Source: HGM04593 sp045631905 | GTDB lineage: Bacteria; Bacteroidota; Bacteroidia; Bacteroidales; Bacteroidaceae | Direction: 5' to 3' | Length of the DNA: 53,491 nucleotides | Assembly: GCA_045631905.1 (NCBI GenBank) | Contig: JAZQVO010000024.1 | Span: 1 to 53,491, forward strand | In this document: in pieces, positions 8,481-16,266 of the stretch | How the letters are laid out: each line of letters opens with the position of its first letter | Position numbering within the stretch: position 1 is the stretch's first letter | The notes under the pieces: generated by a model | The model's database searches: none | Seen by the model: the letters and a program-made list of their open reading frames with translations, nothing else | Told to the model about the DNA's origin: nothing | Program-made: the position numbers and the translations under genes

Positions 8481-9290
8481 TTATTTTCGTCCTTTGAAGT
8501 TATCCATGCAGTGATATATGCCGACAACCTCTCCAAATATATAATCGAAAATCGAAGTAGGCAAAAATGCTTGGCAGAATCGTATAAAATGAAACCCGAA
8601 GGGTATCCCTTTGAAGTTTTTGTTCTTCTCTATTGCGTTCAAAATCTTTTTTACCGTGGGCTCGGGCTCAAGAATGGGGAATATTCTCGATTTAACCCCG
8701 TTGAACATGCCTGTATTAATAAAATAAGGAGCAACGGTTGTTATGCGCACATCGCTTTTCGACATTTTAAGCTCGATGCGCACCGAGTCACTCCAACCAA
8801 TCATAGCCCATTTACTTGCCGAGTATACCGACATACCGGGGTTCGACAACATGCCTGCCGCCGAAGCTATGTTGCAAATGTGCCCTTTATTACGTCTCAG
8901 CATCGCAGGCATGAACTCCTGAGCCACTATCATGGGGGCAAGGGCATTTATCTTCATGGTGAGCTCAATCTCCTGCGTGGTTAAATTTTCAAATGTTCTG
9001 TTACTTGTTACTATGCCGGCACAGTTTATGAGAATATCCACCTCGCCACACTCCTTTTTAACAACCTCGGCACCTCTTTTCACAGCCTCGTTGTCGGACA
9101 CATCTACTCTGTAACCTTTTACCTTCCCGTTATTCTCAAGCTCCTTTACGGTATCGGCAATACTCTTTTCGTTAATATCCCAAATTACAACACACTTTGC
9201 ACCGCGTTCAAGTGCCATGCGTCCCATAATTTTCCCGATACCCGATGCTCCGCCGGTAACAAGTACACAGCAATCTTTTATTTTTGTCAT
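8481..9290 (-). CDS. Short-chain dehydrogenase/reductase
   Basis: The 269-residue classical SDR has the cofactor loop TGGASGIGK at 12-20, NCAG at 89-92 and the YSASK active site (Tyr156, Lys160). Asp38 at the end of the second strand suggests a preference for NAD(H). The C-terminal part (FCQAFLPTSIFDYIFG) recalls the retinol/hydroxysteroid SDR16C group, whose members act on hydrophobic alcohols. It is first in the operon with the aldehyde dehydrogenase. A TACTTTTG box at 9322-9329 on this strand is the likely promoter. Confidence 0.88.
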   Translation of the reverse strand: MTKIKDCCVLVTGGASGIGKIMGRMALERGAKCVVIWDINEKSIADTVKELENNGKVKGYRVDVSDNEAVKRGAEVVKKECGEVDILINCAGIVTSNRTFENLTTQEIELTMKINALAPMIVAQEFMPAMLRRNKGHICNIASAAGMLSNPGMSVYSASKWAMIGWSDSVRIELKMSKSDVRITTVAPYFINTGMFNGVKSRIFPILEPEPTVKKILNAIEKNKNFKGIPFGFHFIRFCQAFLPTSIFDYIFGEVVGIYHCMDNFKGRK

Positions 9291-9521
9291 CTCAAATATT
9301 TTTTTTGTTCTTTTTGGCTGGCAAAAGTAGTACTATTTGAACAAAAAGCGTTTTCATTTTAATGCACATTTTGTTCTGTTTTGTGCAAAAAAAGTTAAAT
9401 GCGCTTATTGTTACCTGTTTTTATAAAAAATAAACAAGCCGGGAACCCTTTTTTGCCAAATAATAAAAACATATTTTTTGTAATTTGGTTTAATATTGTT
9501 TTTCTATTTGAAAATAAATTG

Positions 9522-9529
9522 TAGCTTTG
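9522..9529 (+). promoter_or_regulatory. -7 box of the paaK promoter
   Basis: TAGCTTTG is a full match to TAnnTTTG, 59 bases before the paaK start. The gap 9291-9587 carries this promoter and, divergently, that of the SDR gene at 9322-9329; nothing else stands out. Confidence 0.6.
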
Positions 9530-9587
9530 CGCCCAATCAAAAAAAACAAAAACTAACACTACTCAAACGGGGTAAAAGACGAAAATT

Positions 9588-10895
9588 ATGGCAAAGTATT
9601 GGAATGAGAAGGTCGAGTGCATGAGCCGAGAGGAGATGCGCCGCCTGCAAAGCGAGAGACTTGTGAAGATGGTGAAGCATGTGTATGAAGACTCCACCTA
9701 TTACCGCAAGCGCATGGACGAGTATGGTGTTAAACCCGAAGATATTCGCAGTATCGACGATATAACAAAACTGCCTTTTACAACAAAGCAGGATTTGCGC
9801 GACAACTATCCTTTTAATCTCTTTTGTGTACCTATGGAGAAGATTGTGCGTCTGCACGCATCATCGGGAACAACAGGCAAGCCCATCGTGGCAGGTTACA
9901 CTCGCGAGGACCTTGAGATGTGGAGCGAGGTAACAGCTCGTTCGCTTGTTGCAGCAGGTGTGTCGCACAAAGATATCATGCAGGTATCCTATGGTTACGG
10001 TCTCTTTACAGGAGGCTTGGGCGCACACGATGGCGGTACCCTCATAGGTGCATCTATCGTTCCCACAAGTAGCGGAAACACCGAGAAACAGATAACCCTC
10101 ATGCACGACTTTGGTAGTACAGTGCTTGCATGTACCCCCTCATATGCACTCTTCCTTGCCGAAACAATAGCAAAGAACGGTTTCGATATAAACGACTTTA
10201 AATTGCGCGTGGGTGTCTTTGGTGCCGAGCCTTGGACCAACAGCATGCGTGCCGAAATAGAGGAGAAGCTCCATTTGAAAGCCTACGATATTTACGGTCT
10301 CACCGAGATGTGTGGCCCCGGTGTAGGTTGCGAGTGTGAGTGCCAGAACGGTACACACCTTTGGGAGGACCACTTCTACCCCGAAATTATAGACCCCGTG
10401 ACATTACAACCCGTAGCTCCCGGCGAGAAGGGCGAGCTTGTCTTTACCAACCTCACCAAGTGGGGTATGCCCATGATACGTTATCGCACACGCGACCTCA
10501 CCTCGCTCATATACGAAAAATGTGAGTGTGGCCGAACAGCAGTGCGCATGAACAAGATACTCGGCCGTAGCGACGACATGCTTATTATTCGTGGTGTCAA
10601 TGTGTTCCCCTCGACCGTGGAGTCTATTATCTTGGAGTTCCCCGAGTGTGAGCCCTACTATCTTATAGAGGTAGACCGCGTGAACAATGTCGATACCTTC
10701 GATATACTCGTGGAGGTAAAACCCGACTTCTACACCGACCGCGTGAACGAACTTGTCGAATTAAAGAAGCGCATCACCGCCCGTTGTCAGAGCGTGATAG
10801 GTATAAAACCCAACATCAAGATTGTTGAGCCCAACACCATAGAGCGCAGTATGGGCAAGGCCAAGCACGCCATCGACCATCGTAAATTTGAGTAA
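9588..10895 (+). CDS. paaK: Phenylacetate-CoA ligase family enzyme
   Basis: The 435-residue adenylate-forming enzyme activates an aryl acid with ATP and joins it to CoA. Visible motifs are LHASSGTTGKPIVAGY (ATP-binding loop), DIYGLTEMCGPGVG and GRSDDMLIIRGVNVFP at the start of the small domain. Cysteines in CECQNG and CECGRT are common in this group. No other phenylacetate catabolism genes are present. In anaerobes this type often works with indolepyruvate oxidoreductase in aromatic amino acid metabolism. The ACT-domain gene follows 21 bases later. Confidence 0.9.
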   Translation: MAKYWNEKVECMSREEMRRLQSERLVKMVKHVYEDSTYYRKRMDEYGVKPEDIRSIDDITKLPFTTKQDLRDNYPFNLFCVPMEKIVRLHASSGTTGKPIVAGYTREDLEMWSEVTARSLVAAGVSHKDIMQVSYGYGLFTGGLGAHDGGTLIGASIVPTSSGNTEKQITLMHDFGSTVLACTPSYALFLAETIAKNGFDINDFKLRVGVFGAEPWTNSMRAEIEEKLHLKAYDIYGLTEMCGPGVGCECECQNGTHLWEDHFYPEIIDPVTLQPVAPGEKGELVFTNLTKWGMPMIRYRTRDLTSLIYEKCECGRTAVRMNKILGRSDDMLIIRGVNVFPSTVESIILEFPECEPYYLIEVDRVNNVDTFDILVEVKPDFYTDRVNELVELKKRITARCQSVIGIKPNIKIVEPNTIERSMGKAKHAIDHRKFE

Positions 10896-10916
10896 TAACC
10901 CCAAAAACAGAGCAAT

Positions 10917-11342
10917 ATGTATATAGATCAGCTATCAGTATTTTTGGAGAACCGTCTGGGTCGTTTCACACAAATAGCCAAATTGTTTGGTCGAAACGAT
11001 ATAAACATGAAGGCCTTTACCGTGTCGGAGAATGCAGAGTTTGGTGTGTTGCACATCATAGTTTCCGACCCCAAGAAAGCATGTGAGGTGTTGCGCGCCA
11101 ACAGTTTTGCCGCATCAATAAACAAAGTAATCTGCTTGCAGACACCCGATGTTCCCGGCGAGCTTGGCAAAGCCTTGGAGATAATAAGCGATGCCGGTGT
11201 TTCGGTTGAATACATGTATGCCTATGCGCAGGACACCGTCGCAAACGTCTTTATACGCCCCAACGACCTCGACCGTTGTGCAGCCGCGCTTAAAGAGGCC
11301 GGTTACCCCGATGTCACCCTCGACGACTTAAACAGCAAGTGA
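10917..11342 (+). CDS. ACT-domain protein (tandem ACT)
   Basis: The 141-residue protein consists of two ACT domains (about residues 1-65 and 70-138), seen as the QLSVFLENRLGRFTQIAKLF and TPDVPGELGKALEIISDAG repeats. ACT domains bind amino acids. Its place after paaK in one operon suggests that it senses an aromatic amino acid, but this is inference. It has no catalytic or DNA-binding domain. Confidence 0.88.
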   Translation: MYIDQLSVFLENRLGRFTQIAKLFGRNDINMKAFTVSENAEFGVLHIIVSDPKKACEVLRANSFAASINKVICLQTPDVPGELGKALEIISDAGVSVEYMYAYAQDTVANVFIRPNDLDRCAAALKEAGYPDVTLDDLNSK

Positions 11343-11355
11343 TAACCTTTATATA

Positions 11356-11396
11356 AAAAGTTGAACGGAGAGCACACTCTCCGTTCAACTTTTTTT
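11356..11396. terminator. Terminator between the ACT gene and mscS
   Basis: AAAAAGTTGAACGGAGAG and its complement enclose a 4-base loop and end in T7. It can serve both convergent genes. Confidence 0.9.
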
Positions 11397-11401
11397 CTCC
11401 T

Positions 11402-12724
11402 TTATTTTGTTACACGGTAGGGTAGGTCCTCTATGCGCTCTACGGGGAAATTTCCCTCCAAGAACCCGCTTATTATCGTGTCGCGTGAGCCCGATGTTTG
11501 AAAGGGGTATAACCCGAATAGTGGCATCACCGACGCAAAATGCTCCATAATCTCCGACTGTATACTCTCGTATGCACCCCAATCGGTAACCGTTGTAAAG
11601 CAGTAAAACTGCACGGGTAGTCCTGTGTCGGTGGGGGCAAGTGTGCGCACCATAATAAGCATGTCGTTGCGCACAAGAGGGTGGCTGTGCAGGTAGATGT
11701 CGGCGTAGGCACGGAAAAGCCCCATGTTGGTATCCACGGTGCCGTTTGCAAGCCCCTCGGGGTTCAGCGTGTTCGTTACTTTGCCGTTGCTTTTCTGCTC
11801 ACATTTGCGTGTTATGTATTCGTCGAGCAGGTTGTTAATCCCTTTTACCTTGTTTAGTAGCTCCTTGTCACATGGCTTTATATTGTCGAGCTTTACCGTG
11901 TAACCCCTTGCAATGCGTCGTCCTCCGCTTTCGAGCATGCCTCGCCAGTTAATGAAACTATTGTTAATGAGCGAGTAGGGTGGTATGGTAACTATTGTGT
12001 TGTCGAAGTTCTGTACCTTTACTATTGTGAGCGATATATCGATAACCGTACCATTTATGCTTGTACCATTCATCTCAATCCAGTCGCCAAGCCTCACCAT
12101 GTCATTCTCGAGAAGCAGGAAACCGCCCACAAACCCCATGATGCTATCCTTGGCTATGAGCATGAGTACTGCAGCGAAAGCTCCCAAGCCACCTATGAGG
12201 TATAGGGGCGACTTGTTTGTGAGTATAGATACAACTACGATTATTGCAATTATGTATATTATTGCTTTTGTAATCTGTATAAACCCTTTTATGGGCCTGT
12301 CGTGATATTTGCTGTTTGTAAATGCCGAGTCGGCCACAGCGTTGAGCACCGAATTTATCGAAGCTACGAACATAGTAATAAAGTACAGCCACACAATATT
12401 CTCGACATAACGCAACGCGAGCTCCTTCCCGTTGAACAGAATGGGCAACACACTGCTGATGATAACAGGAGGCATGAGATACCCCAGCTTGCGCAAAACA
12501 CCATATTTTACCATTTTAGATAGAAAAATATAGCTCTTTCGGCGCAAAATTCTTGTAACCAAAGTGTTTGCGATGCGGTAGGCCGTTTCGGCAACTATAA
12601 AAGCTATAATAGTGATTATAATGAGCGATATCAGCACGTCGAACCTGTCGAGCGTGGAAACAGAGATGCCTATGTGCGAAAGCAACTCCTTTGTCCATTT
12701 AACCGGTATTCCTATGATGTCCAT
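11402..12724 (-). CDS. Mechanosensitive ion channel, MscS/YbdG type
   Basis: The 440-residue membrane protein has about five hydrophobic helices in the first half. The pore-lining region and start of the MscS beta domain follow (GLGAFAAVLMLIAKDSIMG, then DWIEMNGTSINGTVIDISL). Such channels open under membrane tension and release solutes on osmotic downshift. The long N-terminal helix set and length point to the YbdG-like branch rather than minimal MscS. It stands alone. Confidence 0.88.
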   Translation of the reverse strand: MDIIGIPVKWTKELLSHIGISVSTLDRFDVLISLIIITIIAFIVAETAYRIANTLVTRILRRKSYIFLSKMVKYGVLRKLGYLMPPVIISSVLPILFNGKELALRYVENIVWLYFITMFVASINSVLNAVADSAFTNSKYHDRPIKGFIQITKAIIYIIAIIVVVSILTNKSPLYLIGGLGAFAAVLMLIAKDSIMGFVGGFLLLENDMVRLGDWIEMNGTSINGTVIDISLTIVKVQNFDNTIVTIPPYSLINNSFINWRGMLESGGRRIARGYTVKLDNIKPCDKELLNKVKGINNLLDEYITRKCEQKSNGKVTNTLNPEGLANGTVDTNMGLFRAYADIYLHSHPLVRNDMLIMVRTLAPTDTGLPVQFYCFTTVTDWGAYESIQSEIMEHFASVMPLFGLYPFQTSGSRDTIISGFLEGNFPVERIEDLPYRVTK

Positions 12725-13083
12725 CGGGGTAGATATTTTTTTCTAAAACAATTATCCACCCTTTTTTGATTATTATATATCGCCTCATGCTCTCTTGTCG
12801 TGGTAAAGTTTTACCATTAACATACATTAACTAAAAGAGCAAAACCTTTTTCATGCAAGAGATGTTCTATTATTGCAAGTCACCTGATGCGGAGACCGAT
12901 ATGTGAATATTTCCCCTCTGCGTTTATGTCTTCAAAACATAACAGGCAATGAATTGCATAGTAGTTTTGTCGTGTTTTATTTTGTGTTTGTGTTATTGTT
13001 GCCCTCTGATGTGAATCACGGGGCAACTGCTTTTTTCGCGCGTTACAAGCACACCTGTTTACTATATGTTGCATCAAAAACGA
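12725..13083 (+). other. Non-coding gap with a terminator-like hairpin at 12998-13034
   Basis: I see no convincing protein in this stretch; the short frames at 12880-13107 and 12903-13115 lack start signals and family features. On the plus strand GTTGCCC-TC-TGAT-gtga-ATCA-CG-GGGCAAC (12998-13027) forms a two-part stem followed by TGCTTTTTT, as at the 3' end of a small RNA. A possible upstream stem pairs GCGGAG with CTCTGC near 12890-12920. No clear promoter was found. Confidence 0.3.
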
Positions 13084-13135
13084 TTTATTTAAACGAGGAG
13101 CCCTCAAAATTTTGAGGGCTCCTCGTTTAAATAAA
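13084..13135. terminator. Perfect 52-bp palindrome, likely terminator
   Basis: The arms 13084-13109 and 13110-13135 are exact complements with no spacer, reading TTTATTTAAACGAGGAGCCC toward the centre. It sits 70 bases after the ispE stop on the reverse strand and probably ends ispE transcription, although the T-tract after the stem is weak. Confidence 0.6.
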
Positions 13136-13205
13136 CCTATATATAAAAGGATAGTTTCTATGGTCTGTTTTTCAGAGTTATAAAGTTCACCTCTTGCAGT
13201 CTCAC

Positions 13206-14039
13206 TTATTCACATCTGTTACACCAGCAGAACATGCCGGGGAACAGCTTTTTAATATTTTCAATATCCTGCTCCTCTTTAAAAATACCGAAAAACGAAG
13301 AACCAGAGCCCGACATAGAGGCATAAACGGCCCCCATCTCATAAAGTCTCTCTTTAATGTTCTCGCACGAAGGGTGCTTGGCAAAAACACTCTTTTCAAA
13401 ATCGTTTTTCATGAGCCCCTTCCACTCCTCGGCAGGGAGCGAGGCTATGGTGGTGAGTGCTGTTTCGGCCTTTGCAGGAACCACAAGCGAGTAGGCCTCC
13501 TTGGTCGATATATGAATATCGGGTTTTACAAGTACCAGATGGTAACCCGTCAGAGTGCAAGGGGTAGGGGTGAGAATATTTCCTATCCCTGTTGCATAAG
13601 CCGGGGTGTTTTTAATAAAAAAGGCACAGTCGGCACCCAAGCGTGCGGCATACTCTTCGAGAGTCTCGTCGCTCAGGTTAAGCCCGGCAATTTCGTTGAG
13701 CATTTTAAGCGCAAAGGCTGCATCGGCCGAACCGCCTCCGAGGCCGGCACCTGTGGGAATGTGCTTGTAGAGCGAAATATTTACATTGGGCAGTTTGTGG
13801 TCGTTTGCAAGAATTTTGTACGCTTTAACCACGAGATTGTCGTCGTCGGTTCCATCGAATCGTGCATTAAACATCTTGAAAGTATAGGCGGGAGCATTCT
13901 CCTCCTCGTTGGGGGTTATCTCCAAAATATCCTGCAAAGGGATAGGGTAGAACACTGTTTCGAGGTTGTGATAACCATCGGGGCGTTTCTCCACAACATC
14001 GAGCCCAAGGTTTATTTTTGCATTAGGGAAAGTAATCAT
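13206..14039 (-). CDS. ispE: 4-diphosphocytidyl-2-C-methyl-D-erythritol kinase
   Basis: The 277-residue GHMP kinase phosphorylates CDP-methylerythritol in the MEP pathway of isoprenoid synthesis. The ATP loop PTGAGLGGGSADAA is at 95-108, the N-terminal AKINLGLDV segment is typical, and the C-terminal MSGSGSSFFGIF glycine motif is present. Length is normal. It is a single-gene unit and implies that this organism uses the MEP route. Confidence 0.95.
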   Translation of the reverse strand: MITFPNAKINLGLDVVEKRPDGYHNLETVFYPIPLQDILEITPNEEENAPAYTFKMFNARFDGTDDDNLVVKAYKILANDHKLPNVNISLYKHIPTGAGLGGGSADAAFALKMLNEIAGLNLSDETLEEYAARLGADCAFFIKNTPAYATGIGNILTPTPCTLTGYHLVLVKPDIHISTKEAYSLVVPAKAETALTTIASLPAEEWKGLMKNDFEKSVFAKHPSCENIKERLYEMGAVYASMSGSGSSFFGIFKEEQDIENIKKLFPGMFCWCNRCE

Positions 14040-14181
14040 ATGTTTCGTTTATTAATTATGCGAAATTACTTAATTATTTTTTAAAGAACAAATATCGTTT
14101 CACTCTTATAATTTTATGTATGATGATTTTTTACAAAGAAAATGTAACATTTAGTAAACTTTTGCGTCTATCTTAAAAAGA

Positions 14182-14218
14182 GTGTCCGCAAATGGTATTT
14201 GTTTGTCCGCAAACGGAC
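14182..14218 (+). promoter_or_regulatory. TGTCCG palindrome and half-site, putative activator binding site
   Basis: TGTCCGCAAACGGACA at 14203-14218 is a perfect 6-bp inverted repeat around CAAA. A further half-site TGTCCGCAA starts at 14182, 21 bases (two helix turns) before the first arm of the palindrome. It lies 46 bases upstream of a sigma-54-like promoter, a layout typical of enhancer-binding activators. Confidence 0.5.
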
Positions 14219-14263
14219 AGCTGTTGAATATGTAACCTGTTTACTATTAATAAGTAAACGTGC

Positions 14264-14279
14264 CGGCATGGTTTTTGAA
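14264..14279 (+). promoter_or_regulatory. Sigma-54-like promoter of the first thioredoxin-fold gene
   Basis: CGGCATGGTTTTTGAA fits the TGGCAYG-N4-TTGCW consensus except for the first T and the -12 C. The GG and TTG blocks have the required spacing. The predicted transcript would start about 20 bases before the ATG at 14311. A 13-bp repeat TTGAATATGTAAC occurs at 14224-14236 and again at 14275-14287, overlapping the -12 part. Confidence 0.45.
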
Positions 14280-14310
14280 TATGTAACGATGTAAATTTTA
14301 AGTTTTTATT

Positions 14311-15969
14311 ATGAAAAATATAATTCTATCATTTTTTACCTTTTTTGTTGCAGTTTGTGCCGGTGCACAACTGAATATTTATCAATATCATAGTGGTACG
14401 GTGCATTTAACAGGTAGGTTTATAAATTATTCACAAGGAGAGTTGCCCGCGAATATTCTGTTTGTGCTCGAAAATAATTTTACCAGAACCGAAGAGAACG
14501 TGCTTGTTCCCATAAACAGCGACGGCTCGTTTGAGGGCGACGTGCGTGTGCCACATAGTGTAGAGGCTTATTTACGTACCGCCGACTTTGAAAATATTTC
14601 TCCTATTGATATATACCTCTTTGTTGGCGATACAATAGACCTTACAATTGACGTTCGTAAAAATGAGAAAACCATCGCACCCGGTAGTATTGCCTATTGG
14701 GTTGATACCTGCACCTCGCTTGTGATGGAACCCTATAAATACAGCCCATACGGCGACCTGACAGAGTGGTATCCTATTGCACGTGGAAGCAAAAAAGAGG
14801 TAGAAACATATTGTCGTAACACAGCAAGGGTTGTGGAGCAACAGATAAAAGCCATCGAGAAAAATAAATTCCCTTTGCCCGAGGGTATAAACCCCATAGC
14901 TGCCGAGATAATTAAAACCGATGCTGTAACCACAGGTTTCGACTTTATACTAAATATTCGTAGCGATTACGACAATAATGCTACTGTTGTGGAATTTGAT
15001 TCTGTTAAAGGTATAAATGTCGCTCGACGTAAACCCGGCTTTGAACCTCTCGACGATAAGTGGTTTCATAAATTTTTGAAACGTAACGAAAAAATATTGC
15101 TCGACAACCCCCTTATATCTCTCTGCTCTTGGGCTGGCAGCTTGGTAAATAGGGTGGAGTTCGGTGTATATTCACCTATATTATTTTATAGTAACGCAAT
15201 ATCTATCCCTGTTAAAGGTGGAACCTCCGAAGATGTGCAAAATTATGTTTTCGATTATTTGTTGCCTGTCGATTACTCTTCTCGCTTTCTCAAAGAGGCG
15301 CTTACATACCGTGGTGACTCGCTCTTTACCTTAACCACCTATTATGCTCATGCCGCACGTGAGATTGAAAATAAAACGGGGCTGTCTTCCAAAAATTTTA
15401 TGATGCAGTGGGTTATCATGCGCGATGTTTTTATCAGCATGAACCGTGGTGAATACCAAAGCAACCCCGACGTCGCCTCCTGCTATTTTGCAGGTGCCCT
15501 GCCATATATAACAAACCCCGTATTGAGCTATTACTACACACAGGCCTACCGCGAGCATGTGAAAAAGACAGAATCAACAACCATAGTTGAGAACCTTGCA
15601 AGCGACCCCGTAGTGCAGAAAATAATAGCTTCGTACAAAGGTAATGTCCTCTTCCTCGATTTTTGGAACATGGGCTGTGCACCTTGTCGGGCGGGCATAA
15701 TGGAGCAACGCAATTTTGTGAAAGATGTAGCAGGGCTTCCCGTTAAATTTCTCTATATAACCGAGGAAAAGTATCGCGATGTTTCGGAAAAGTGGCTCAG
15801 CGACACACTTGTAGAAGGGGAGCACATATACATAAGCTCCGAAGACTGGCTCTACTTACAGTCGCATTTACGTTTCATAGGTATCCCCTTTACATGCATC
15901 GTAGATAAAGACGGCGTGTTGCATCGTAATTTAAATTACAGCATGGTTCTGGATTTTCTTGACAAATAA
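14311..15969 (+). CDS. Secreted TlpA-like thioredoxin-fold protein
   Basis: The 552-residue protein has a signal peptide (cleavage near VCAGA, residue 19). A DUF4369-like beta-rich N-terminal half follows, seen in the VHLTGRFINYS and DGSFEGDVRVP strands, then a helical middle. The C-terminal thioredoxin fold carries the redox pair CAPC at 456-459 after VLFLDFWNMG. Such proteins reduce or exchange disulfides in the periplasm. The cis-Pro region appears as RFIGIPFTCIVD. It precedes a broken gene and a second protein of the same design. The sigma-54-like promoter upstream suggests special control. Confidence 0.83.
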   Translation: MKNIILSFFTFFVAVCAGAQLNIYQYHSGTVHLTGRFINYSQGELPANILFVLENNFTRTEENVLVPINSDGSFEGDVRVPHSVEAYLRTADFENISPIDIYLFVGDTIDLTIDVRKNEKTIAPGSIAYWVDTCTSLVMEPYKYSPYGDLTEWYPIARGSKKEVETYCRNTARVVEQQIKAIEKNKFPLPEGINPIAAEIIKTDAVTTGFDFILNIRSDYDNNATVVEFDSVKGINVARRKPGFEPLDDKWFHKFLKRNEKILLDNPLISLCSWAGSLVNRVEFGVYSPILFYSNAISIPVKGGTSEDVQNYVFDYLLPVDYSSRFLKEALTYRGDSLFTLTTYYAHAAREIENKTGLSSKNFMMQWVIMRDVFISMNRGEYQSNPDVASCYFAGALPYITNPVLSYYYTQAYREHVKKTESTTIVENLASDPVVQKIIASYKGNVLFLDFWNMGCAPCRAGIMEQRNFVKDVAGLPVKFLYITEEKYRDVSEKWLSDTLVEGEHIYISSEDWLYLQSHLRFIGIPFTCIVDKDGVLHRNLNYSMVLDFLDK

Positions 15970-15983
15970 AACCGATATACGAT

Positions 15984-16211
15984 ATGAGAAAAATATTTTG
16001 TTTCTTTTGATTCTTATGTTGCCTTGTGTGCGGAGCGCAGGAGATTAAACCTCGTGAGGCAACATTCGGCGATTATCTCTCGTTGCTAAACGAAGTCGGG
16101 TACAACACCTATTCATACGAAATATCATCGCTAAGAGAAGTTGCAGGCGATAGCGAGCTGTCGCCAAACATGACAAGTGACCTGCTAAATACTCTTCACA
16201 TTATTTTATAA
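15984..16211 (+). pseudogene. Remnant of a small secreted protein gene with an in-frame TGA
   Basis: From the ATG at 15984 the frame begins like a signal peptide (MRKIFCFF) but meets TGA at codon 9. It then continues in the same frame as FLCCLVCGAQ and about 55 more residues to a TAA at 16211. The sequence after the stop looks like a mature N-terminus (EIKPREATFGDYLSLLNEVG). This suggests a gene broken by a nonsense change and probably truncated at its 3' end. It lies between two TlpA-like genes in the same direction and may be the start of a lost third family member. Confidence 0.6.
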
Positions 16212-16266
16212 TAGGGGTGGAGTTTGAATAGATATTCTAATTGTTTAATATAACAAAACTATTACT

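Noticed and set aside
12880..13115. Two overlapping short frames, one per strand, in the mscS-ispE gap
   Set aside because: No ribosome site, no family features, biased composition, and the terminator-like hairpin and palindrome run through them.
14182..14218. CRISPR-like repeat from the two TGTCCGCAA copies
   Set aside because: Only two short copies without spacers of regular length; better explained as a regulator binding site.
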